From NCBI GenBank assembly GCA_003694355.1, contig RFKI01000181.1, positions 1-12,735 of the forward strand: DNA of 12,735 nucleotides. The letters are read 5' to 3'. This DNA is from Bdellovibrio sp. Its GTDB lineage: Bacteria; Bdellovibrionota; Bdellovibrionia; Bdellovibrionales; UBA1609. The stretch's first letter is position 1. Every line of letters begins with the position of its first letter. The translations under genes and the position numbers were made by a program. The notes beneath the pieces were generated by a model. The model searched no databases, was not told the origin of the DNA, and worked only from the letters and a program-made list of their open reading frames with translations. Below are positions 1 through 7,818 of the stretch, in pieces.

Positions 1-776
1 AGATTTAAGTTCTTAGCTAAAGTATACAGACTAATAGAACGAGCCACCCGAATTTCATCAAAGCTCAAGGGCTTCTGATAATCCAAGTCATGGAATCCAT
101 ACTTGGCCGGGTTTTGATGAATCAAAGCCGCTGCTATAAACTTGGGTACATAATTTCGTGTCTCACGAGGAAGCCGCCGGCCTTTGGCTAAACGCCAAAA
201 GTTTCTGGTTTTGTATTTCATCACAGCTCGTTTAATGCGATTTTCTCCTGCATTGTAAGCCGCTAAAGCCAAATACCAGTCTCCAAACAAGTTATAAAGC
301 TCTGAAAAATATTCAGCCGCCGCATTGGTAGATAAAATAGGGTCTCGTCTTTCATCAATGAATGTATTTATTCGTAATCCATACCGTTTGGCAGTTCCTC
401 GAATAAACTGCCAATACCCCACAGCACTGGCATAGCTATAAGCCCTATGATTAAAGCCAGACTCTATCAAAGGAACATAAATCAATTCTTCAGGCATCCC
501 CCTTTTTCGTAGCTCTGCTTTCATAACAGAAATATAACGAGTGGAACGCTTTAAGTAACGCTCCATATGAGCTCGCCCCCGTTCCTGAAAGTAATTCAAC
601 CACTTTTGAACTGCAGGATTGACTTCCAGTTGAATTGTGCCAAATTCGGGACTCGGATGATAAACATCATCTGTTCCCTTATTGATCTCTTCACTCACAT
701 CAATTTCTGGCTCAGGAGCTCTCTGGAAAACAGAACACCCTGTTGTTACAAGTAAAAATAGTAACAATGTCTTCAT
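1..776 (-). CDS. mltD: MltD-type membrane-bound lytic transglycosylase, 3' end outside the window
   Basis: Murein lytic transglycosylase that cleaves the MurNAc-GlcNAc bond in the periplasm. The visible 258 residues start at ATG (776), preceded by AAAAAGGGA as ribosome binding site. Residues 1-14 are a short lipoprotein-like signal with Cys14 in TTGC; position -3 is Thr, so the lipobox is not canonical. The SLT domain spans about residues 85-215: catalytic Glu105 in PLIESGFN, then SAVGYWQFIRGTAKRYGL and AAYNAGENRIKRA, then the MltD-typical block LPRETRNYVPKF (202-213). The ESGFN and ETRNYVPK blocks separate MltD from Slt. MltD proteins usually carry LysM repeats at the C-terminus; these would lie to the left of base 1 and cannot be seen. 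It is the last visible gene of the minus-strand series, 81 bases after slt. I see no convincing terminator hairpin in that gap, so it may share the transcript. Family call is firm; exact substrate range is unknown. Confidence 0.9.
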   Translation of the reverse strand, partial: MKTLLLFLLVTTGCSVFQRAPEPEIDVSEEINKGTDDVYHPSPEFGTIQLEVNPAVQKWLNYFQERGRAHMERYLKRSTRYISVMKAELRKRGMPEELIYVPLIESGFNHRAYSYASAVGYWQFIRGTAKRYGLRINTFIDERRDPILSTNAAAEYFSELYNLFGDWYLALAAYNAGENRIKRAVMKYKTRNFWRLAKGRRLPRETRNYVPKFIAAALIHQNPAKYGFHDLDYQKPLSFDEIRVARSISLYTLAKNLN

Positions 777-857
777 AAAAATCCCTTTTTATTTAATTTT
801 CCCTTACTTTTTTCTTTTAAGCAACCTCTCTAGACCCAAAATGCCTTTTAACTTATC

Positions 858-3152
858 TCACTTATCGGCTGTTTTTACATACTTTTGAAGAGCCCAAATG
901 GGGTTAGAAGCAGGAACTTCTTCTGGCCATTCTTCTAAGAGCCGGTAAATTAGAAAGTTCCTCAAAACGGCCTTAACGTAAAACTGGGTTTCAGTCCAGG
1001 GAAGTTCTTCTATCCAGATCTCATTTTGGGGCGACGAATCATTTGTTTGGAAAAAAAGTTCCGCCTCTCGACTACTTTGCCATTTCCGAATATTCCCGAT
1101 CCCCACATTATAAGCCGCTAGTGCCAAAGGAACATTTCCATTAAACGCCCGGTACATGCGACTTAAATAAAGAGTGCCAAAAAGAATATTCGTGGATGGC
1201 TGAAACAAATCCTCTGGCAAAGTAATTTTTTTTCTTAAATTCCTGGCCACTTCCCTAGCTGTTAAAGGCATAAGCTGCATTAATCCCAAGGCGCCAGCAC
1301 CACTTTGTCCTTTTGCACGGAAAGAACTTTCTTGACGAATCAACCCTAAAATCAAAAGAGGATCTAGAGCATAACGAGTCCCATAAGTTTTCACTTTATC
1401 CCAATACAGTTTTGGAAAAAGCCTTTTGATCCAAAAAACAGTGATCAAATGGGGGCGCTGATCCCACGCTTCATTGGCCAAGGTAATGGCCTCATGATAG
1501 TTCAAACATCTGGCATACAAATCAGCAAAAACTAACTTTTCTTCAGGGGAGCGAGGTTGATAAAAAGCCTGAAGTTCCAACTGAGCCTCTCTGAACCACC
1601 CTGCATTCACAAAAGTTAAATATCTCTGCCACTCTTGACGTCTCTCCTCCGTTAACCAAACGGTAATGCTTTTCACGGGCTGGCCACCCTCCGGCAAACT
1701 CAACTTCCCGCCTGCAAGTTCAGCTCTGGCTCTTAAACCGTAATAAGTTAAGGGATACTTTTTTGAGAGCTTCTGAGCTATAGTTGAAGCCTCTGCAGCC
1801 TTCAATTGCTGTTTGGCTCGCCATAACCAATACAAAACAGACAGTTCATATTTATCATTACGAGGTAAGCTGAGGTACTTCTCAAGAAAAGCAACAGCCT
1901 CCCCATATTTACCCAACCGATATTTTAACAGTCCCTGTCGGAAAAATGCCTCTCGAGCTTCGGGGCTTCCCGCATGCTCTTTGATTAAAGAACCAAAATA
2001 TTTTTGAGCCTTATCATACTTCCCATCTAAAAGAGCATTCCAGGCCGCAAGCCACGTAGCCTTCGTCAATTTTTTTGTTTTTGCTTTTTTAAACTTTTCA
2101 ACGGATTTCTCAGATAAATATAGTGCTTCTCTATACTTTTCCTGGTCTTTTAAAACCTCAGCCCATTTGAGTAAACGATCTGGCGGAGCCTTAATAATAG
2201 CCTTTAATATTTTTTCCTTTAGCAAAACAAAACGCCTATCCCTATGGCGCAGAACTCTCAAATAAGCTGTTATCACCCGATCCGCAGCCCATTGCGCACG
2301 CACGCCTCCTGGATAGTCATTTATAAGACGTATTCCTGTTTCTACAGCGGGCAATATTTTTCCTCTTTTTAAATAATCTCTGATTCTTTTAACATAAAGA
2401 CGCTCTTCCTCTGTGGCCTCCAAATCCACATTTTGAAGGGGAGAAAAATAATCAGCCCCTTCATAAGACTTCTCAAGTAAACCTAAAGTTTTCCTGAGAG
2501 AGATTAAACGACTTTGAACTTTTAAATCCTTTTTAAATGTAAGGCTTTTTTTATAAAGATTGGCCGCCAAGTCCAAGTTTTGCTGAACAAAAGCAAGATC
2601 TCCAGATAAACGATAAAATTGAAAAGCCTGAGATTTGGTTAACCACTTTTTCATTTCCTCCAGTTTCTCCACAGACTCCCAAGCCTTTAAACGAAAATAG
2701 TTAACCTGATACTGTAAATATTTAAGAAGAGCTGCCACATAAGTTTTTCGCAACAAATTCCAAGCAGAGCTTTGAACCTTCATATTGAAAAGTTGGCGGT
2801 ATCCTCTTTGCAAAGGACTTTTTAATAAAAGTCCTTTTTTAAGATCTCTTTCTACTAAGTCTTTCCCACATTCAAGCTCTCGTATAAGTAACCATGACTT
2901 GAAGGAAGGGAACCTCTTTTGCAAAGCACGAGCCTTTTTTAAACAAGCAGAATAGTTTTTTTGAACTTGGAACTTTTTTAAAATAAAAAACTGACGAGCC
3001 ATAGGTGATGTTGGCTCACTCATATCTTCAAAAAGGCGAGGAGAGTCCTTTGAAACCTGAATGGTGATTTTCTGGAAAGAAGCCTTCAAAGGACCAGAGA
3101 AAAACAACAAAACCACTAAAAAAAACTTAAAAATTCGTATTTTCTTCATCAT
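858..3152 (-). CDS. slt: Soluble lytic murein transglycosylase (Slt family)
   Basis: A 764-residue periplasmic enzyme that cuts glycan strands to 1,6-anhydro products. Residues 1-25 are a signal peptide with a Lys/Arg start and a long hydrophobic core. Residues about 30-570 are helical and TPR-like, matching the superhelical U/L domains of Slt70; the total length is somewhat above E. coli Slt. The catalytic SLT domain is at the C-terminus: Glu608 in IRQESSF, then SGAGALGLMQLMP and AAYNVGIGNIRKW. The gene overlaps the end of batD by 26 bases, so it is translationally tied to the Bat genes. Its binding site GGAGC sits only 1 base before the first ATG (3152) and 4 bases before the second (3149), so the second ATG may be the real start. 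Overlap with batD suggests co-expression with the Bat complex. Confidence in family is very high; its role in that complex is inference. Confidence 0.95.
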   Translation of the reverse strand: MMKKIRIFKFFLVVLLFFSGPLKASFQKITIQVSKDSPRLFEDMSEPTSPMARQFFILKKFQVQKNYSACLKKARALQKRFPSFKSWLLIRELECGKDLVERDLKKGLLLKSPLQRGYRQLFNMKVQSSAWNLLRKTYVAALLKYLQYQVNYFRLKAWESVEKLEEMKKWLTKSQAFQFYRLSGDLAFVQQNLDLAANLYKKSLTFKKDLKVQSRLISLRKTLGLLEKSYEGADYFSPLQNVDLEATEEERLYVKRIRDYLKRGKILPAVETGIRLINDYPGGVRAQWAADRVITAYLRVLRHRDRRFVLLKEKILKAIIKAPPDRLLKWAEVLKDQEKYREALYLSEKSVEKFKKAKTKKLTKATWLAAWNALLDGKYDKAQKYFGSLIKEHAGSPEAREAFFRQGLLKYRLGKYGEAVAFLEKYLSLPRNDKYELSVLYWLWRAKQQLKAAEASTIAQKLSKKYPLTYYGLRARAELAGGKLSLPEGGQPVKSITVWLTEERRQEWQRYLTFVNAGWFREAQLELQAFYQPRSPEEKLVFADLYARCLNYHEAITLANEAWDQRPHLITVFWIKRLFPKLYWDKVKTYGTRYALDPLLILGLIRQESSFRAKGQSGAGALGLMQLMPLTAREVARNLRKKITLPEDLFQPSTNILFGTLYLSRMYRAFNGNVPLALAAYNVGIGNIRKWQSSREAELFFQTNDSSPQNEIWIEELPWTETQFYVKAVLRNFLIYRLLEEWPEEVPASNPIWALQKYVKTADK

Positions 3153-5019
3153 GCTCCATGAGTTTTATAGACTTTGCCAAAAGCTTCTCTATTTGATCCA
3201 TTCTTTTCCTAACTTCTTCCTTATTTTTCAAAGTTTCTAAAATAGAGTCAGGAGCAAAAGCTAACTTTTCAAAATACTCCACTTGTTTCTTCAATTCAGT
3301 CCCCACTTCACGCCTCACACTGGGAGAAACCTTATCTAGTAATTTATGAATATCCTCAGCTCCTCCTTCGTCACTGATATATCCAAAAACCTCATAGGTG
3401 AGATTAATAACCTGAGTCCCTACATCTCTCCATTTGCTAGCATTGAGTTGTTTACGTATCTTTTTCATCCTCTTTTCTAATTTTTCCAAAGCGCCTTTTT
3501 CTTTTCTCTCTCCCAGTTCTCGAAAGGCCTGTATGAGTAAAATCAAAAGCACTATAAGACTTGCCGTCCCCCATAAAATCCATCGCTTCATACCATGCCA
3601 TGGTGATGGTTCTAGCCATTGATATTGCAAATTAAGGATGTTGTTCCCCGAAGAATTTGACTCACTCTCTTTCGTTTGTCCCAAAGCCTCCAAAGGCCGT
3701 TCGTCTTGTGTAACTCTTCCTCTATGAACTGACTCTTTCACTTTTATGGTCAAGGGTTGGCTGGTTAAGGTGTAATATTTTTTCTTTTGAGGATTAAAAA
3801 AGCTGGCATGAAGGGAAGGAACTCGAAACTCTCCCGCTTCTCTTGGAATAAGTAAAACTTCAAAAAGCTTAAAGCTCGTTCCGTCTTTATGAAACTGAGA
3901 CTCTTTTTTAACGTCATAAGGTTCAAAAGACTTTGGCCAATCAATAGGTGGTAAATCAATTAATTTGGCATTACCTCGACCTGCAAATTTAACCTTAATA
4001 ACAAGAGGCTGGTCTACTTGAGGTTCCTTGGTTTCTACTTTAACTCCCATTTGAAACTGACCCACAGCTCCTGAAAAATCATCAGGTCGACCTTCTTTAG
4101 GTAAAGGCAGCACGGTGATCTTCATGGGTTTACTGGCTTTTGTATAATATCGGGGACGCCCAAAACCAATCCCTAGAGAAGACATAACACGACAACGAGC
4201 CTTATAAGAGTCAATAACCAACTTCCCAGACTTCATGGGGAATAAAGCATAAGAAGCTAAAAGAGCTTTTCTATAAAGAATTCCATTAACAACAGCTTGT
4301 TTAAAATTTAACCGAGAAGCAATTTCTATATCTTCTTTCCAAAAACCATTTAAACTAGGGTATTTTAAAGTATCAATCTCCAAAATTTGTCCTCTTGTAT
4401 AAAGGTACCAATTGGCAACCAGTTGCTCTCCTTCATACACTTTATTTTTATCCACTTCCAAACGAATAAAAAAAGATTGTTTCAGTTCAGATTCTCCAAT
4501 ATCCGTTCCAAACCCATGCCTTTTCAACAACTGAGAAAACATATTGTCCATTTCTTCAAAAGGGTCCGAAGGTAAAGGGCTTGGTGGCTGTTGATTTGAG
4601 GGAGGATGCGACGGTGCACCTTGTCCGCTTTTTAAAACTTTTATGGAAAAAGGTTTGGTTCGAAAGACTTTCCCATTTACAGAAACACGGATAGCAGGAA
4701 TATGCAGAGTTCCTGCTTTTTCAGGGACAAGGGTGTAATTAAAAACCTGCATGCGACGCACCTGAAATTGCCCATTAATAAAAGAGCTTTGAACTTCTGA
4801 AACTTCTCCTGTATTTAGCAACTCCAGTCCTTCAATAGGAGGCAACTGGGGAGCCTCCACCGATTGACTCTCAGAGGCTGAAACACGAATACTCAAAGTA
4901 AAACTTTCTCCAAGAACCACCGTTGAACGATCCACCGTGGCTGTAACCTGAACCCCTTCCTGAGAAAGAATTTTTAAAACAAAGAAAAATACCACAAAAA
5001 AACTACCAATTTTTGTCAT
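3127..5019 (-). CDS. batD: BatD family protein (beta-rich periplasmic domains, one C-terminal membrane segment)
   Basis: A 630-residue protein. Residues 1-20 form a signal peptide; about 22-130 form a beta-rich immunoglobulin-like domain (VTATVDRSTVVLGESFTLSI, the typical BatD opening). A Pro/Ser/Gln-rich linker follows at about 131-155, and then further beta-rich domains (a second copy of the theme begins near 183, FIRLEVDKNKVYEGEQL). A membrane helix lies at about 480-499 and is followed by about 130 charged, helical cytoplasmic residues. BatD (oxygen-tolerance family) proteins occur with BatA/B/C; a scaffold or partner-binding role at the periplasmic face is inferred, as no catalytic motif is visible. 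The ATG at 5019 has GAGGAAGAGC directly upstream and overlaps the end of batC by 17 bases; the 3' end overlaps slt by 26. The charged C-terminal tail resembles in layout that of the DUF4381-like protein at 7815-8720. Confidence 0.9.
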   Translation of the reverse strand: MTKIGSFFVVFFFVLKILSQEGVQVTATVDRSTVVLGESFTLSIRVSASESQSVEAPQLPPIEGLELLNTGEVSEVQSSFINGQFQVRRMQVFNYTLVPEKAGTLHIPAIRVSVNGKVFRTKPFSIKVLKSGQGAPSHPPSNQQPPSPLPSDPFEEMDNMFSQLLKRHGFGTDIGESELKQSFFIRLEVDKNKVYEGEQLVANWYLYTRGQILEIDTLKYPSLNGFWKEDIEIASRLNFKQAVVNGILYRKALLASYALFPMKSGKLVIDSYKARCRVMSSLGIGFGRPRYYTKASKPMKITVLPLPKEGRPDDFSGAVGQFQMGVKVETKEPQVDQPLVIKVKFAGRGNAKLIDLPPIDWPKSFEPYDVKKESQFHKDGTSFKLFEVLLIPREAGEFRVPSLHASFFNPQKKKYYTLTSQPLTIKVKESVHRGRVTQDERPLEALGQTKESESNSSGNNILNLQYQWLEPSPWHGMKRWILWGTASLIVLLILLIQAFRELGERKEKGALEKLEKRMKKIRKQLNASKWRDVGTQVINLTYEVFGYISDEGGAEDIHKLLDKVSPSVRREVGTELKKQVEYFEKLAFAPDSILETLKNKEEVRKRMDQIEKLLAKSIKLMEHDEENTNF

Positions 5020-5737
5020 GCTCTTCCTCTTTGCCCTTCTTCTGTCGATTTTCTTTAGCGCGAATTTTTTCCTCCTGACGCTTTAACTCTTCCAAAATCT
5101 TTCTTACCTCATTTTTAGGCAACCGTTGACTTTTAAAGTCCTGTGGTCTTTCTTTCTGTTGCTTGTAATCACTGCCTTGTCCCTTATTTCCCTTATCTTG
5201 CTGGTTGTCATCGGATTGACCGCCTCCTTGACCGCCTCCTTGCTGCTTCAACCACAAAAGCTCTATATTAGTTTTAACTTCTTTGGATTGAGGAAAAATA
5301 TCCAAAGCTTTTTGATAAAAATAAAGCGCTCTTTCAATATTCTTCTTTTGAGCTTCAATGTTGCCCGCATTAAAGTAAGCTGCAAACAATAAGACTTTCT
5401 TTTTAGGATTTAATTTTATCACATATTCATATTCCTGAAGGGCCTTATCTGGTTCCTTTTCCAATTCAAAATAAAACCCCAAGTTCAAGTGAAGTTCTGG
5501 CGACTGAGGGGCCCTCCTTAAGGCATCAATCAAGTTTTGATAAGCTTCAAAGGTGTTCACAACAGGGCCTATTTCACTCTGATTTTTCTTAAACTTTTCC
5601 TCCTGACGTTTTTTAAGGCTTTTCTTAAGAAGAGAGGCGGCCTTGTTATTCTTATGAACAACGATGGGAGAAGCCGCCCAAGCTACCTTCCCTAAAAAGC
5701 AGCTTACAAAATAAAATAAAAGCACTATTTTCTTCAC
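5003..5737 (-). CDS. batC: BatC-like TPR protein
   Basis: A 244-residue exported protein. Residues 1-22 form a signal peptide (AWAA at the likely cleavage site). Two clear TPR units follow at about 79-111 (HLNLGFYFELEKEPDKAL) and 117-150 (YFNAGNIEAQKKNIERAL). The segment 166-195 is low-complexity Gln/Gly/Asp/Lys, including GGGQGGGQ, and the tail (205-240) is a highly charged helix. BatC proteins are TPR adaptors in the Bat complex; protein binding is the expected role. The start is GTG at 5737, not ATG: it overlaps the TGA stop of batB in GTGA and is preceded by the strong site AAGGAGGAG. No ATG with a ribosome site and a signal peptide is available nearby, which supports GTG. No BatE-like second TPR protein follows; batD comes next with a 17-base overlap. 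Confidence 0.85.
   Translation of the reverse strand: MKKIVLLFYFVSCFLGKVAWAASPIVVHKNNKAASLLKKSLKKRQEEKFKKNQSEIGPVVNTFEAYQNLIDALRRAPQSPELHLNLGFYFELEKEPDKALQEYEYVIKLNPKKKVLLFAAYFNAGNIEAQKKNIERALYFYQKALDIFPQSKEVKTNIELLWLKQQGGGQGGGQSDDNQQDKGNKGQGSDYKQQKERPQDFKSQRLPKNEVRKILEELKRQEEKIRAKENRQKKGKEEEHDKNW
5216..5242 (-). repeat. 12-base tandem repeat inside batC encoding GGGQ units
   Basis: Plus-strand unit TTGACCGCCTCC occurs twice without a break (5216-5227, 5228-5239), followed by TTG of a third unit. On the coding strand it gives GGGQ GGGQ in the low-complexity linker of BatC. The copies are identical at DNA level, suggesting recent duplication and possible length variation between strains. Confidence 0.8.
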
Positions 5738-6807
5738 GGAGAAACTCCTCCTTCAAAACGCCCCAGCCACACTCTACTTCCTTCTTTTTTTCGTTCTCCC
5801 ATTTGCCACTCCAAAAACATCAACAATAAAGCCATAAATAGTGGCCACTGATAATATTCTTTATAGTCAACCACCACTGAAGACTCAAACTCTGCCTTTT
5901 GAAGATGATCAATATCTTCTTTAAGTTTTTTAATGGCATTTCCTCCAAAAAATAGATGATAAAACCCTCCTTGCCCCTTTTGAGCTAAAGCTTTTAAAAC
6001 AGTTCCTTTTGTTTTTGTAATCACAATATTACCTTGTTTGTCTTTTTGATAACCCTTTAAAGTGCCATCAGACCGCCTCAAAGGAATAGGAGCCCCCTTT
6101 TCTGTTCCGACCACTAGAGAAAAAATATGAATTCCTTTCTGAATAAGCTGTTCTGCTGCCCGCATAGCTCCAGGTTCATTGTCTTCTCCATCAGAAACAA
6201 TAACAATAGCCCGAGTAACAGAAGTGGTTTTATCCGGCTCAACCCCTCCCCTTTCAAAGGCTTCTTTAGCCATCCACAGAGCATCCTTATAATTGGTTCC
6301 CTGATTGAAAACCGTATCAGAACTTAAGGATTCAATAAACATTTTCAAGGCTGATCGATCCGTCGTAAGAGGAGAAAGCAAAACGGCCGAACCAGCAAAA
6401 GCAATGAGCCCTATTCGATCCCCTCCTCCCATATCTAAAAAGCGTAAAAGCTCTCTTTTGGCTAATTCCAAACGACTAGGTTTGGCATCTTCGGCTCTCA
6501 TACTGTTAGAAACATCCACTAAAAGAAAGATTTCAACACCTTCACTTTTAACTTTTGTCTCTGAACGACCAGCTTGAGGCCGCGCCCACGAGAGAATCAA
6601 AAACAAGCAGGCCATTAAAAATAAAGATAATCGAATATGCCTTTTTCTTAGAGAAACACTTTGGGTTAGAAAACTAACGAGCCGAGATGAAAACACCCTC
6701 TCCAGCACCTTTTTGCGACGATACTGAGCCCACAGAAAAAGTAGAAAACAAACTGGTAAAAGAGTGAGCCATATAAAAACGTCAGAATTCGCCCATCTGT
6801 AATCCAT
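5734..6807 (-). CDS. batB: BatB: membrane-anchored von Willebrand factor A protein
   Basis: A 357-residue inner-membrane protein. Membrane helices lie at about 11-27 and 59-75, the second ending in the Bat signature WARPQAG, and at 322-334 near the C-terminus. The vWA domain between them (about 90-300) has a complete metal-binding (MIDAS) site: Asp98, Ser100 and Ser102 (DVSNSM), Thr171 (GTNYKDA) and Asp206 (DGEDNE). Binding of Mg2+/Mn2+ and a protein partner is expected for the family; the partner is unknown. The ATG abuts the stop of batA with no spacing, and the ribosome site lies inside the end of batA within a perfect hairpin (6808-6825). The gene ends in a GTGA overlap with batC. It is a paralogue of batA with the same helix-helix-vWA-helix plan. 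Confidence 0.93.
   Translation of the reverse strand: MDYRWANSDVFIWLTLLPVCFLLFLWAQYRRKKVLERVFSSRLVSFLTQSVSLRKRHIRLSLFLMACLFLILSWARPQAGRSETKVKSEGVEIFLLVDVSNSMRAEDAKPSRLELAKRELLRFLDMGGGDRIGLIAFAGSAVLLSPLTTDRSALKMFIESLSSDTVFNQGTNYKDALWMAKEAFERGGVEPDKTTSVTRAIVIVSDGEDNEPGAMRAAEQLIQKGIHIFSLVVGTEKGAPIPLRRSDGTLKGYQKDKQGNIVITKTKGTVLKALAQKGQGGFYHLFFGGNAIKKLKEDIDHLQKAEFESSVVVDYKEYYQWPLFMALLLMFLEWQMGERKKEGSRVWLGRFEGGVSP
5738..5753 (-). promoter_or_regulatory. Ribosome binding site of batC with adjacent anti-Shine-Dalgarno
   Basis: On the transcript strand AAGGAGGAG (5753-5745) is followed by TTT and CTCC directly before the GTG start of batC. GGAG and CTCC can pair as a 4-base stem with a 3-base loop, which would partly hide the ribosome site unless ribosomes are arriving from batB. 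The strong site decides the GTG start. The hairpin is short, so its effect is a guess. Confidence 0.5.
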
Positions 6808-6825
6808 TTAAGGATCCCTCCTTAA
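6808..6825 (-). promoter_or_regulatory. Perfect hairpin containing the batB ribosome binding site and batA stop codon
   Basis: The coding-strand sequence TTAAGGAGGGATCCTTAA directly precedes the batB ATG. It is a perfect 7-base inverted repeat (TTAAGGA / TCCTTAA) around a GGGA loop. The AAGGAGGGA ribosome site forms one arm plus the loop, and the last three bases are the TAA of batA. Ribosomes finishing batA would melt it, so it looks built for translational coupling. The inverted repeat is seen directly; the function is inferred. Confidence 0.6.
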
Positions 6826-7818
6826 AACCGTTTGGCCCAAGAAAAAGCCCAGAACATAAAGCCAAAAAGCCCATTTTAAATAAGCTGTAAAAAGCTCTTC
6901 ATACTTGACATATTGATTCACCTCAAATTTTGTTTTTTCCAGTTTGTTAATATCATTAAAAACATTTTCCAAAGCACGGGAAGTCGTTGCTCGATAATAT
7001 TTTCCCCCAGTTTCTTCAGCCATTTTCCTTAACAGTTTCTCATTCACCTTACTGTGTATAGGCCGGTAGGTCTTAATCTTCCGACCCCCAATCCCTTGCA
7101 TGTAAACGGGTAGCCTTGCTTGTCCATCCAGCCCCATTCCTATGCTATAAATGCGCACATTATAATCTTTAGCGATATCTATAGCCGTAGCAGGCGATAT
7201 GGTTCCTGTATTGTTTTCTCCATCGGTCAAAAAGATCACCACACGGCTTTTCGCTTTTGAGTCTTTTAAGCGAGCCACGGCATTAGCTAGAGCGACACCA
7301 ATAGCTGTTCCCATCTTGATATTACGAGTGGTTTGAACTTGTTTCAGGTTTTCTTTGAGTAACTCATAGTCCAGCGTCAGCGGCACCCTTGTATAAGATT
7401 CTCCAGAAAATACCACCAATCCAATACGATCTGTCACGCGCTTGTTAATAAATTCCTCAATGGTTTTTTTTGAAGCCTCTAAACGGTTAACGGGCTGCAT
7501 ATCTTCAATCAGCATGCTGTCAGAAATATCCAAACAAATAATAATATCTATGCCCTGGACATTTTTCTTGATCTTCGTATCAGCCCTTTGAGGCCGCGCC
7601 AAAGCCAAAATAACAAAACTCAAGGCCAATAAACGAAAAAAATCTGGCAAAAAAGCAAGATAAGCTCTAATCCCCCTTGTTTTTAGATTTCTCATGATGT
7701 TCCAGTTACCATACAACAAACTAGGATACTTTCTTTTCTTCCTTATGAGGTTCCAAACAAGAATAACCCCCACAAAGATAAAAAAGAAAAAGGCCCACAG
7801 GGAGTGCCATATGGTCAT
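6808..7818 (-). CDS. batA: BatA: membrane-anchored von Willebrand factor A protein
   Basis: A 336-residue inner-membrane protein with helices at about 7-24 and 58-75 (the latter ending LARPQRAD), and one at 313-330. The vWA domain (about 88-290) has an intact MIDAS metal site: Asp97, Ser99 and Ser101 (CLDISDSM), Thr171 (MGTAIGVAL) and Asp199 (TDGENNTG). The region after the second helix begins INVQG-like (KKNVQGIDIIICLDIS), typical of BatA. In family knowledge BatA/BatB are part of a membrane complex needed for aerotolerance or stress survival in some species; the precise activity is not established. ATG at 7818 overlaps the preceding stop in ATGA and has the strong site AGGAGGGAG upstream. 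Its last codons (LRRDP) double as the batB ribosome site. Confidence 0.93.
   Translation of the reverse strand: MTIWHSLWAFFFFIFVGVILVWNLIRKKRKYPSLLYGNWNIMRNLKTRGIRAYLAFLPDFFRLLALSFVILALARPQRADTKIKKNVQGIDIIICLDISDSMLIEDMQPVNRLEASKKTIEEFINKRVTDRIGLVVFSGESYTRVPLTLDYELLKENLKQVQTTRNIKMGTAIGVALANAVARLKDSKAKSRVVIFLTDGENNTGTISPATAIDIAKDYNVRIYSIGMGLDGQARLPVYMQGIGGRKIKTYRPIHSKVNEKLLRKMAEETGGKYYRATTSRALENVFNDINKLEKTKFEVNQYVKYEELFTAYLKWAFWLYVLGFFLGQTVLRRDP

Noticed and set aside
777..857. Possible terminator or promoter between slt and mltD
   Set aside because: No stable GC-rich stem followed by a T-run is visible. A TTGCTT with a poor -10 (GAAAAT) at 17 bases is too weak to call; the tandem GATAAGT near the slt stop looks incidental.
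2041..2120. A/T homopolymer runs in slt as a phase-variable tract
   Set aside because: The runs are short (about 7 bases), scattered and consistent with Lys-rich coding in AT-leaning DNA.
5126..5392. Plus-strand 88-residue hydrophobic reading frame opposite batC
   Set aside because: It lies fully antisense to a well-supported gene, has no ribosome site, and its hydrophobicity follows from reading the complement of a Lys/Gln-rich region.
6127..6577. Plus-strand frames of 66 and 90 residues opposite batB
   Set aside because: They mirror the vWA coding sequence and overlap each other in different frames; no independent support.
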